DNA of 6,293 nt from CAWHOW01 sp050013795 (GTDB lineage: Bacteria; Bacteroidota; Bacteroidia; Bacteroidales; CG2-30-32-10): assembly GCA_050013795.1 (NCBI GenBank), contig JBEKEO010000188.1, forward strand, positions 1-6,293, written 5' to 3'. Of this stretch, positions 1 through 6,293 are shown piece after piece (position 1 is the stretch's first letter; each line of letters opens with the position of its first letter). Made by a program: the position numbers and the translations under genes. The notes under the pieces are model-generated. The model did no database searches and was not told the DNA's origin. It saw nothing but the letters and a program-made list of their open reading frames with translations.

Positions 1-1
1 G

Positions 2-562
2 TTAATTTCAAGCATATTTATCAGAATTATTGGTTGGAATGTTTACGGATCGTTACCAGAAGGGTTAACTAAAGCTGTTCTTATAGCAGCCCCGCATACA
101 TCGAACTGGGATTTTGTAATTGGCAGGGCGGGATTATATAAGCTCGGCCTTAAGAAGGTAAAATTTCTTATTAAAAAGGAATTGTTTAAGTTTCCAATTG
201 GTCCAATAATAAAATCATGGGGGGCGATACCTACAGACAGGGCTAAGAACAATAACACCATTGCACAGGTTAGTAAAATGTTTGATGAACAGGAAAACTT
301 GCTGCTTTTAATTACTCCCGAAGGAACCCGCAGCCTGGTGGAACATTGGAAAAAGGGATTCTATCATATCGCAACTGCAGCAAAAGTGCCAATTGTGCTT
401 ACTTTTGTTGATTATGCGAAAAAAGAAGGTGGAATTGGTCCGGTTATTTATCTTACTGGAAATTTTGAAGAAGATATGAAGGGTATTGAAGCTTTTTACA
501 AGTCCAAAACAGCTAAATTCCCTGAAAATTTTAATCTTTCTTCTCGAAACATAGAACATTGA
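2..562 (+). CDS. Lysophospholipid / glycerol-3-phosphate acyltransferase family protein (PlsC-like), 5' end cut by window edge
   Basis: The reading frame is open from base 2 to a TGA at 560-562, giving 186 visible residues. Visible residues 32-37 are HTSNWD, the HX4D catalytic motif of glycerolipid acyltransferases (His at 95-97, Asp at 110-112). The substrate-binding block TPEGTR lies at 314-331. A GFYHIA segment and VPIVL follow, as in the PlsC fold. By family knowledge these enzymes transfer an acyl chain to a lysophospholipid or related acceptor at the inner face of the cytoplasmic membrane. The exact substrate cannot be read from the sequence. Related short Bacteroidota proteins, as I remember them, are about 180-200 residues long, so only a few N-terminal residues should be missing. 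No long transmembrane helix is visible. The TTG at 182 is not a credible start because the catalytic His lies upstream of it. The gene converges on ispF across 167 bp. Confidence 0.9.
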   Translation, partial: LISSIFIRIIGWNVYGSLPEGLTKAVLIAAPHTSNWDFVIGRAGLYKLGLKKVKFLIKKELFKFPIGPIIKSWGAIPTDRAKNNNTIAQVSKMFDEQENLLLLITPEGTRSLVEHWKKGFYHIATAAKVPIVLTFVDYAKKEGGIGPVIYLTGNFEEDMKGIEAFYKSKTAKFPENFNLSSRNIEH

Positions 563-563
563 T

Positions 564-598
564 GATTTAGGATTTAAAATTTACGATTTCCGAATTGA
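564..598. repeat. Degenerate 7-bp tandem repeat, consensus GATTTAN
   Basis: Five consecutive 7-bp units can be laid out in register just after the acyltransferase stop: GATTTAG (564-570), GATTTAA (571-577), AATTTAC (578-584), GATTTCC (585-591) and GAATTGA (592-598). The first four fit the consensus GATTTAN closely, and the fifth is decayed. Similar GATTTAC-rich strings are, from memory, common between genes in Bacteroidota, but their role is unclear. The array is short and AT-rich, so chance periodicity is not excluded. Confidence 0.4.
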
Positions 599-673
599 AG
601 CTTTATCTTTCACAGATGGCATTGAAGTCATCACAGACAACGTTTTATTCTTCGCGGACAACATTTCAGTTAG

Positions 674-695
674 TGAAATCAATGTTTTGATTTCA
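674..695. terminator. Perfect 9-bp inverted repeat, possible bidirectional terminator between convergent genes
   Basis: TGAAATCAA (674-682), loop TGTT (683-686) and TTGATTTCA (687-695) form a perfect 9-bp stem with a 4-base loop. It lies between the stops of the acyltransferase and ispF, where a shared terminator would be expected. Against this, the stem has only two G/C pairs and there is no U-run on either side, so it is not a standard intrinsic terminator. The left arm can also pair with TTTCA at 664-668, giving an alternative hairpin. Confidence 0.3.
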
Positions 696-729
696 GAATG
701 CGGAATTGATATTAGAGGAGTTCGGGGAT

Positions 730-1209
730 TTAGTCTTTTTCAATAAGGACAACTGCATATACTGCAATGCCTTCTTCCCTGCCAATAAATCCAAGCTTTT
801 CGGTTGTAGTGGCTTTTATGGATATATCGCTTTCGGGGATATTGATAACAGATGCAAGAGTTTTTTTCATTTCGGGGATATATTCGGCTATTTTGGGTTT
901 TTGCAAGCAAATAGTAATATCAATATTTCCAATGGAATATCCTGCTTTTTTAACAAGTTCAACTGTTTTAGCCAGAAGAATCTTACTATCAATACCTTTA
1001 TATTCGTTGGAAGTATCAGGAAAATGAATACCTATGTCGCCTAAATTGGCTGCGCCAAATAAAGCATCGCAAATTGAATGGATCAGAGTGTCGGCATTGG
1101 AATGCCCCGATGCACCTTTATAATGAGGAATCCGGATTCCACCTAACCAAAAATCAGTATTAACATTTAAGGGGTGAATATCAAAGCCAAACCCTACTTT
1201 GAATTTCAT
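730..1209 (-). CDS. ispF: 2-C-methyl-D-erythritol 2,4-cyclodiphosphate synthase (IspF)
   Basis: This 159-residue protein matches the usual IspF length and is a stand-alone enzyme, not an IspD-IspF fusion. It converts 4-diphosphocytidyl-methylerythritol 2-phosphate into the cyclic diphosphate with release of CMP, in the cytoplasmic MEP route to isoprenoids. Visible signatures are the divalent-metal ligands Asp10 and His12 in FDIH, and His44 in ADTLIH. Also present are the GHSNAD active-site block (residues 35-40), the DIGIHFPD loop (58-65) and the C-terminal TTTEKLGFIGR nucleotide/substrate motif (134-144). All key residues appear intact. The ATG at 1209 overlaps the porV stop as ATGA, pointing to translational coupling. 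The upstream stretch is A-rich with no clear Shine-Dalgarno, common in Bacteroidota. I see no promoter of its own, so expression probably depends on the porV transcript. Confidence 0.97.
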   Translation of the reverse strand: MKFKVGFGFDIHPLNVNTDFWLGGIRIPHYKGASGHSNADTLIHSICDALFGAANLGDIGIHFPDTSNEYKGIDSKILLAKTVELVKKAGYSIGNIDITICLQKPKIAEYIPEMKKTLASVINIPESDISIKATTTEKLGFIGREEGIAVYAVVLIEKD

Positions 1210-2423
1210 TTATCAGCTTTTCTTGTTTTATCTTTATCCTTGAGTGCATCAAAATTGAATAATAACGTAAAGCGAAGTGTGTTTTGAAGAGGGTTTTGTT
1301 GTTTAAGAGGAACTAGGTATGCAAAGTCAAGGTCGAAAACATGATATTTTATACCGGCTCCCATAGTGAAATACTTTCTGTTTCCCTTTGATTCAGCCTC
1401 CCAAAAAAAGCCTGCCCTTAAAGCAAATTGTTTATCATACCAATATTCCATGCCTGGCGAGAAATTAAATTCTTTTATTTCTTCCCTGAAACCGCCTGGA
1501 GCATCAGTAAACGATTCGAATATACCGGTTACTACGCCAACGTTAGGATCCTTACCTGCAAGAATAATAGGTTGCCCACCAGGGTTTACCTTACCTGAAT
1601 CATAAATGGGGGGCGTAGGTACCAATAATTTATTAAAGTCTATCGAAATAGACAATGAATTAAATTCGTCAATATCTACCGTTAAAGTGGGACCTATGCG
1701 CAAATTGGTAGGAAGAAAATCCTTTGACCCGGTAACATCAGTATATGCCATCTTTGCCCCGATATTAGAAATATCAATTCCTAATGCTATTTTAGCGGGA
1801 GTTCTGCCAAGTTTCAATTTATCCTGGTAATATGCTGAAATATCAGCAGCGATTGAATTTCCGGCATGAGTTTCTTCCCCCTGGACAAATTGTCCCATTG
1901 TAAGGTTTGAATGTATGTAACGCAATGCAACGCTTCCTGAAAATTTATCTGCAAATTTACGTGCATAGCAAAGGTCTACGGCATATTCGTTGGGACCATA
2001 TGTACCTAATGAATTTCCATTAATATCAGTAAATGTAATATTTCCCAAAGAAAAATATGATAAAGAAGCAGCTATAGTTTGTCCTTCGCCAACCTTTTTA
2101 TATCCTGATAAATTAGCAAGTCCCATATCGTTAACAAGAGCACGCAACCATGGACAATACGAAAATGAAACCCCAAGACTCTTATCAACAAATGCATATT
2201 TTGCAGGATTCCAATGCATTGAATTTGCATCGGGAGTAGAAGAAACTCCGGCATCACCTATTCCAGCAGCGCGTGCATCAGGTCCAATTAGCATAAAAGG
2301 AACCGCAGTAGTGATTACATTTAAAGCTTTTGGGTCATATTTCCATTGTGCAAATGCAGAAAAACCAGTAAACAAAGAAGCTACCAGAAAAACTGCAATC
2401 ACATTTACCAATACTCTTTTCAT
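1206..2423 (-). CDS. porV: Type IX secretion system outer-membrane shuttle protein PorV (LptO)
   Basis: This 405-residue protein starts with a clear signal peptide: MKR, a hydrophobic stretch at residues 4-20, and a likely cleavage after AFA (25) before QW. Residues 42-59, beginning PFMLIGPDARAAG, and the HWNPAKYA block (70-77) are characteristic of PorV. The rest shows alternating aromatic/polar beta-strand patterns expected of a FadL-like barrel, ending in the strand LRFTLLFNF. By family knowledge PorV collects T9SS cargo at the SprA/Sov translocon and carries it to the PorU-containing attachment complex. Its place directly after a PorU-type gene supports the call. The last strand is followed by a lysine-rich tail of about 15 residues (DALKDKDKTRKADK) whose codons run into the ispF start. 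The ATG at 2423 is chosen because it leaves a proper signal peptide. A TAnnTTTG element lies 22 bp upstream. Confidence 0.95.
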   Translation of the reverse strand: MKRVLVNVIAVFLVASLFTGFSAFAQWKYDPKALNVITTAVPFMLIGPDARAAGIGDAGVSSTPDANSMHWNPAKYAFVDKSLGVSFSYCPWLRALVNDMGLANLSGYKKVGEGQTIAASLSYFSLGNITFTDINGNSLGTYGPNEYAVDLCYARKFADKFSGSVALRYIHSNLTMGQFVQGEETHAGNSIAADISAYYQDKLKLGRTPAKIALGIDISNIGAKMAYTDVTGSKDFLPTNLRIGPTLTVDIDEFNSLSISIDFNKLLVPTPPIYDSGKVNPGGQPIILAGKDPNVGVVTGIFESFTDAPGGFREEIKEFNFSPGMEYWYDKQFALRAGFFWEAESKGNRKYFTMGAGIKYHVFDLDFAYLVPLKQQNPLQNTLRFTLLFNFDALKDKDKTRKADK

Positions 2424-2445
2424 ATAGAGATAAAATTTGAGTTTG

Positions 2446-2453
2446 CAAAGATA
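2446..2453 (-). promoter_or_regulatory. Candidate Bacteroidota -7 promoter element before porV (TATCTTTG)
   Basis: Read on the minus strand the bases are TATCTTTG, an exact fit to the Bacteroidota -7 consensus TAnnTTTG. The element ends 22 bases before the porV ATG, inside the 58-bp gap after the sortase stop. No TTG-type -33 element is visible at the usual distance; the upstream DNA is almost pure A/T. It may give porV a transcript independent of the sortase gene. Confidence 0.4.
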
Positions 2454-2481
2454 ACGATAATATATAAATATTATTGTGTTA

Positions 2482-5400
2482 TTATCTTATAATAATAAGT
2501 TTATTTGAACTTTCAATATATGACCCACCAGAAGTGGTAACTTTAACATGATATAAATATGTGCCACTGCTAAGCTTCCCTCCCTCGTAATTACATCCAT
2601 CCCATTCAACAGGTACAATGGATGCCCCCACCGAAGACACTGTTTGTTGAATAGTTGCGACATGTATTCCAATTAAAGAATAAATATTTATTTCAACGTT
2701 CAGATCACAACAAGGTTGATTATGTTCAAAAAAGAAATATGTTTTATTATTGAATGGGTTAGGGTAATTAAATATATTATTCAAAGTCAGACTACCTGGG
2801 CTGGAAACAACAAACTCTGTATATGCTTCAGCAGAATTATTATTTTCATCCCATGCTTTTAGCTTCAATGAATGTTTGCCATACGCTAAATTTATAAACG
2901 GGTAAAGTACAACCCCGCTTTTATATGTATTGATATCAGGATTGTAGTAATCATCAAGGATTATAGTTTGCGCAGTATTGGTATCGAGAACGGCAGTAAT
3001 ATCGTGGCCATAATTACAACTGTTATAATTTATGCCACATGAATCTTCAAGAAAAGCAAGTAAAAGCGGGTTATTATCGGTAGTTCCACCTGAAATAAAA
3101 GAAGTATTATTCATATACAATTGAATTTTGGGTCCTGATATATTAGAGGTTGAGGCCGAATCAATTCCGCCAAAAATAAAGTTTGGATTTTCATAATAAC
3201 CTGTAGCATCATTAGCGCTGTCCATTTTCGCATAATAACTAATTCTACCCATTCCATAACTTTGAATCATGTCTTTTGATGGTATAAAAGAGAAAGTAAA
3301 TTTACCTTTAATTACAGTATCTATGCCTTTGTAAAGTATATGTTCCTGCTGATAAAAATTCACTGGAATGCTGGTTGGGTTATTTCCAAGTGTCCTGGTA
3401 AAATATTCTTTATCGTAAACAGTTGGATAAATTTTACCATTAAAGCTTGTTAAAGTATCTCCCGCATCATCTTGTATTATTCCCGATACAGTTACTTTAC
3501 TTAAGGGTTTAATAGTATCTATTTCAGATAAAATAGAGTGACCATTAATCTCGGTAGTAGTTACATTATAACCGGGATAAGATAATTTAAGAGCGGGATC
3601 GCCAAGTAAAACAAAAATCCTATCGTTAACAATGCATCCATTATCATTCTTTGCAAGTTTAATCAAATCGCCAAAATGGTAATATTCACCATTATATTTT
3701 TTTAAAGCAAATTTATAAAAGCTTTTATCCAGATTATAATTTGTGTTTGAAAAAGCCACTCTTGTTGTTGAAAAAATAGCAATACCTCCGCCCTTAGGAT
3801 TTAAAACGATCTGTTCTCCACCTGAAGTCAGGTCAGGATTATCAAACGGGCTAAATTCGCATGAAGCGGTATAAAAAACAGGCATATTGGTAATATTCGT
3901 CCAACTATTAATATCTGATAACTGCAAAACTTCTGTTCCTGCCCATCCTGAAGTACCGCCATGTCCGGTATAGTTGATTATTAACGCCCCTTCTTTTACT
4001 CTTTTATTTATTGCTTTATTCACATCAGGGTATCTGTCGCCATCGCTTCCGGTAACCTCTACATAAGCATCAAGATATATTTTCTCTATATTTAAATTGT
4101 TATTGGAAGTATCAGCTAATGATGAAAGTCCTTCTGCCTGTATCAAATGAAGATTATTATCACCATCGTCGGCAACGAAACATATTATATTTTGCCAATC
4201 GCCTGTAATTTCTTTTTTAAATGTAGTACATCCATTTTGTTCCGTAAATAAACTTTTTTTATTAATATAGTCTTCAACTTTATCGACCATTGTTTTTGCT
4301 TCAACAGCTGTTCTGACAGGGAATCTGCCAACCCCAACATCAATATTTCCATTGCAATAATATCCTCCCGCAGAGTCCAGTATCCCGAAAAAATCATCAG
4401 TAGCATAACAAGCTGTAGGAGTAAGTGAATTAAACGATTCATAAGTGGGAACAAAATTGATATTTACTGACAAATGATTTTTATAATCATACGATCCGGT
4501 TCCGAACATCAAAAGGTATTTTGGCTTATAATCAGGCGATGTTGACCTGTTATAAAACATCCTGATAAAATTTCTTATTGCAGCAACATCCTGTACTCCT
4601 GAAGAAAATTCATTATAAATCTGCTGGGGTGTAACAACAACTACATTATAATTGTCGTGTGCTGCGTGTATCGCGGCAAGGCGGTTTGCCTGCTGAATAA
4701 AATCCGGAGGTGAAACAATCACCATATCTGGCTGAGGAAGCGCATGAAGATTCTGATATGGAACTTGTCCTTCAAAAATCGGAGTAAGAAATGAAGAACC
4801 ATCAAATGCAATAAACTGTTTCAATGAATCGGTATTTACAATATAACTCATCAGGGAACCATTTAAAGTATCCTGCTGTACTTTAATATTAAATGGGTCG
4901 GAAATATCCCATATTGTAACAGAAGAATTTGCATTAGTTATTAAAAATTTGCTAATATTTCCATATCCAACACATGATAAATTTCTAAAACACATTTGCG
5001 GACTTTTGAAATTAAGATTACAGATTGCATTAACATCAATAAAATCAAGCCAACCCACAGAGCTTGGTGTAACCTTCGAAATTGATAATTGAATGTTTTG
5101 CCCAGCGGCATAGCAAACCAATGTATCTTGATTAGTATTGGCAAATTGGGTATTTGTCGCTCCGGGAATTGCAGCAACTTTCAATGAATCGTTTACTCCG
5201 CATGAACTAGCTATAAAACATGTTTGAATGGTATTTCTTGCTGCAACATTTGAAATGATCTCTACCGGCGAGGCAATATCAATATCGGGAAAAGAAAAAT
5301 TAAATGAATACGTACTAATGCTATTAAAACTTTCGCCATACCATTCTCTGCCAGATTGTAATAAATTAACCGTATCCATTTCATGATACTGGTAATTATT

Positions 5401-5955
5401 ATATTTTGTGACTATAGTATTAGGAGAAGATGATAATGAATTTTGCAATTGTATCCTTTTACCCGGGCTGTTTCCAATTGTAAGGAAATAACAGGTTGTA
5501 TTCGTATAAAAATTAATAGTATGAGTAAAAATATTATTAGCGGTTTTATAATTCCAAACTACAGACGATTCTCCATAAAAAAGAATATAATCTGATTCGC
5601 CAAAACTACTACTAGTGCCACTGCTTACATAAATTGCATTTTCAATAAGATCATCACTGTTTGGTGAAGCATTGCTTTCGGGCAACATGCCATTTCCGTT
5701 ACCATAAATGCGAATGTTTTTCGGATCTATTGAAGAGACATTTATTCCAAGTTTTACCAAATCGTTATATGTAATTTTATATACCCCGTCATTCCCAACT
5801 TCCAGCTTATACCATGTTCCGCTTGCAAGAACGGAATTCTCCACATATGAATGAAATGAATTATTGTGATTAGTAGTTTTATTTGATATAAATTTCCCCT
5901 GAGCAATACCGGAAATATACGCTATTAATAAAAAATATGTAAGAATAAATCTCAT
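2482..5955 (-). CDS. porU: Type IX secretion system sortase PorU family (C25 gingipain-type cysteine peptidase)
   Basis: The protein is 1157 residues from the ATG at 5955. PorU removes the C-terminal signal of T9SS cargo at the cell surface and joins the cargo to anionic LPS. Domains in order: signal peptide (residues 1 to about 18, ending SGIA); the PorU N-terminal domain with GVYKITYNDL (57-66) and IRIYGNGNGMLPE (81-93); the C25 peptidase region, about 410-795; a beta-rich region; and a T9SS-type C-terminal domain, about 1060-1157, opening with NYPNPF. Both catalytic residues are present: His665 in NYTGHGG and Cys699 in TASCEFSPF. Length and the 34-residue His-Cys spacing fit PorU. A TTG at 5967 would add MFFP, but ATG is preferred because it gives a normal signal peptide and a TAnnTTTG element just upstream would place the transcript start near or after the TTG. 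A second PorU-like C-terminus precedes this gene, so it could be the paralogue rather than the main PorU. Confidence 0.9.
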   Translation of the reverse strand: MRFILTYFLLIAYISGIAQGKFISNKTTNHNNSFHSYVENSVLASGTWYKLEVGNDGVYKITYNDLVKLGINVSSIDPKNIRIYGNGNGMLPESNASPNSDDLIENAIYVSSGTSSSFGESDYILFYGESSVVWNYKTANNIFTHTINFYTNTTCYFLTIGNSPGKRIQLQNSLSSSPNTIVTKYNNYQYHEMDTVNLLQSGREWYGESFNSISTYSFNFSFPDIDIASPVEIISNVAARNTIQTCFIASSCGVNDSLKVAAIPGATNTQFANTNQDTLVCYAAGQNIQLSISKVTPSSVGWLDFIDVNAICNLNFKSPQMCFRNLSCVGYGNISKFLITNANSSVTIWDISDPFNIKVQQDTLNGSLMSYIVNTDSLKQFIAFDGSSFLTPIFEGQVPYQNLHALPQPDMVIVSPPDFIQQANRLAAIHAAHDNYNVVVVTPQQIYNEFSSGVQDVAAIRNFIRMFYNRSTSPDYKPKYLLMFGTGSYDYKNHLSVNINFVPTYESFNSLTPTACYATDDFFGILDSAGGYYCNGNIDVGVGRFPVRTAVEAKTMVDKVEDYINKKSLFTEQNGCTTFKKEITGDWQNIICFVADDGDNNLHLIQAEGLSSLADTSNNNLNIEKIYLDAYVEVTGSDGDRYPDVNKAINKRVKEGALIINYTGHGGTSGWAGTEVLQLSDINSWTNITNMPVFYTASCEFSPFDNPDLTSGGEQIVLNPKGGGIAIFSTTRVAFSNTNYNLDKSFYKFALKKYNGEYYHFGDLIKLAKNDNGCIVNDRIFVLLGDPALKLSYPGYNVTTTEINGHSILSEIDTIKPLSKVTVSGIIQDDAGDTLTSFNGKIYPTVYDKEYFTRTLGNNPTSIPVNFYQQEHILYKGIDTVIKGKFTFSFIPSKDMIQSYGMGRISYYAKMDSANDATGYYENPNFIFGGIDSASTSNISGPKIQLYMNNTSFISGGTTDNNPLLLAFLEDSCGINYNSCNYGHDITAVLDTNTAQTIILDDYYNPDINTYKSGVVLYPFINLAYGKHSLKLKAWDENNNSAEAYTEFVVSSPGSLTLNNIFNYPNPFNNKTYFFFEHNQPCCDLNVEINIYSLIGIHVATIQQTVSSVGASIVPVEWDGCNYEGGKLSSGTYLYHVKVTTSGGSYIESSNKLIIIR

Positions 5956-5971
5956 TGGGAAAAACAATTTA

Positions 5972-5979
5972 CAAAGTTA
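5972..5979 (-). promoter_or_regulatory. Candidate Bacteroidota -7 promoter element before the sortase gene (TAACTTTG)
   Basis: The minus strand reads TAACTTTG, an exact match to TAnnTTTG, ending 16 bases before the ATG at 5955. Transcription would start only about 10-12 bases before the ATG, a very short leader, which argues against the alternative TTG start at 5967. I find no -33 TTG at the expected distance upstream. It lies in the 51-bp gap between the two sortase-like genes. Confidence 0.35.
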
Positions 5980-6006
5980 ATCAAATTGGCTGATAGCATG
6001 AATTTA

Positions 6007-6293
6007 TTAATGTAAAATAACAAGTTTTTCTGTCTTTTCGGCTGAAGAACCTTCATCATTTTTCACTTTAAGCTTATAAATATAAACTCCCCTTCCAATA
6101 GGGTCGCCGTATTCATCACGACCATCCCAATCAATCGGATCTGCTCTGTACCCTGTTACCTGGACAGTTCTGTTAATTGTTTTTAGTAGTTTTCCTGTAA
6201 TGGTATAAATTTGAATTCCCACTTCAAGGGTGCAGCAAGGTTGATTATGCTCAAATAAAAATGATGTGTGGGTGGTAAAAGGGTCAGGATAGT
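6007..6293 (-). CDS. C-terminal end of a PorU-like or other T9SS-exported protein, 5' part beyond window edge
   Basis: Only the last 94 residues are visible. The frame stays open to the window edge, so the GTG at 6222 is internal. The fragment begins YPDPF and carries FLFEHNQPCC (11-20), IYTITGK (28-34), WDGRDEYGD (55-63), GVYIYKL (68-74) and EKLVIL (88-93). This is the Ig-like C-terminal domain of T9SS-exported surface proteins, in the version I associate with PorU. It aligns without gaps to the last 94 residues of the neighbouring sortase, with 41 identities by hand count. The likeliest identity is therefore a second PorU-type sortase, though any large T9SS cargo with a similar tail is possible because the catalytic region is outside the window. 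The gene ends in tandem in-frame TAA TAA stops, 51 bp before the next ATG, in the same orientation. Confidence 0.7.
   Translation of the reverse strand, partial: YPDPFTTHTSFLFEHNQPCCTLEVGIQIYTITGKLLKTINRTVQVTGYRADPIDWDGRDEYGDPIGRGVYIYKLKVKNDEGSSAEKTEKLVILH

Noticed and set aside
182..562. A short acyltransferase beginning at the TTG at 182
   Set aside because: The essential HX4D motif lies upstream at 95-112 in the same open frame, so the true start is before the window.
2..562. A functional link between the acyltransferase and T9SS cargo lipidation or anionic LPS
   Set aside because: It lies on the opposite strand in a separate transcription unit and matches a general phospholipid acyltransferase family; nothing in the sequence ties it to secretion.
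706..1044. Plus-strand frames inside ispF (706-1044 and 767-1027) as genes
   Set aside because: They are antisense to a strongly conserved IspF with intact motifs and show no recognisable protein features.
1990..2427. Plus-strand frame of 145 codons antisense to the porV N-terminus
   Set aside because: It mirrors the coding sequence of a well-supported PorV and has no domain or signal of its own.
2479..2498. AT-only inverted repeat TTATTAT / ATAATAA spanning the sortase stop codon, as a terminator
   Set aside because: A 7-bp stem with no G/C pairs would be very unstable, it lacks a following U-run, and such repeats arise easily in A/T-only DNA.
6007..6222. A small independent 71-residue gene starting at the GTG at 6222
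   Set aside because: The frame stays open past 6222 to the window edge and the upstream residues (YPDPF to CCTLE) complete the C-terminal domain, so this is the end of a longer gene.

Overview
This AT-rich window looks like chromosomal DNA from a member of the Bacteroidota. The evidence is a type IX secretion system (T9SS) pair, a PorU-type sortase followed by PorV, which is found only in this phylum. Two sites matching the Bacteroidota -7 promoter element TAnnTTTG and a Bacteroidota-style soluble acyltransferase agree with this. The gene order sortase-porV-ispF resembles what I recall for Porphyromonas gingivalis, so a Bacteroidales-like lineage is plausible but not proven.

Layout, left to right: (1) the last 186 codons of a plus-strand glycerolipid acyltransferase, missing only a few N-terminal residues; (2) a 167-bp convergent intergenic region with a degenerate 7-bp tandem repeat and a pair of competing hairpins; (3) on the minus strand, read from right to left, the end of a further PorU-like protein (cut by the right edge), a complete PorU-family sortase, porV, and ispF. 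PorV and ispF overlap by 4 bp (ATGA). The gaps in front of the complete sortase gene and in front of porV are 51 and 58 bp, and each holds a TAnnTTTG element.

How the genes fit together: PorV is the outer-membrane shuttle that receives T9SS cargo after it crosses the outer membrane. PorU is the surface cysteine peptidase that removes the cargo C-terminal signal and attaches the cargo to anionic LPS. IspF belongs to the unrelated MEP isoprenoid pathway and appears to ride on the same transcript. The acyltransferase is on the opposite strand and probably unconnected.

The most interesting point is that the gene upstream of the complete sortase ends in the same C-terminal domain. The two tails align over 94 residues without a gap, with 41 identities by hand count, including a shared FEHNQPCC block. 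This suggests two PorU-type sortases, or a sortase and a relative, in tandem upstream of one porV. No RNA genes, CRISPR arrays or insertion sequences were seen.
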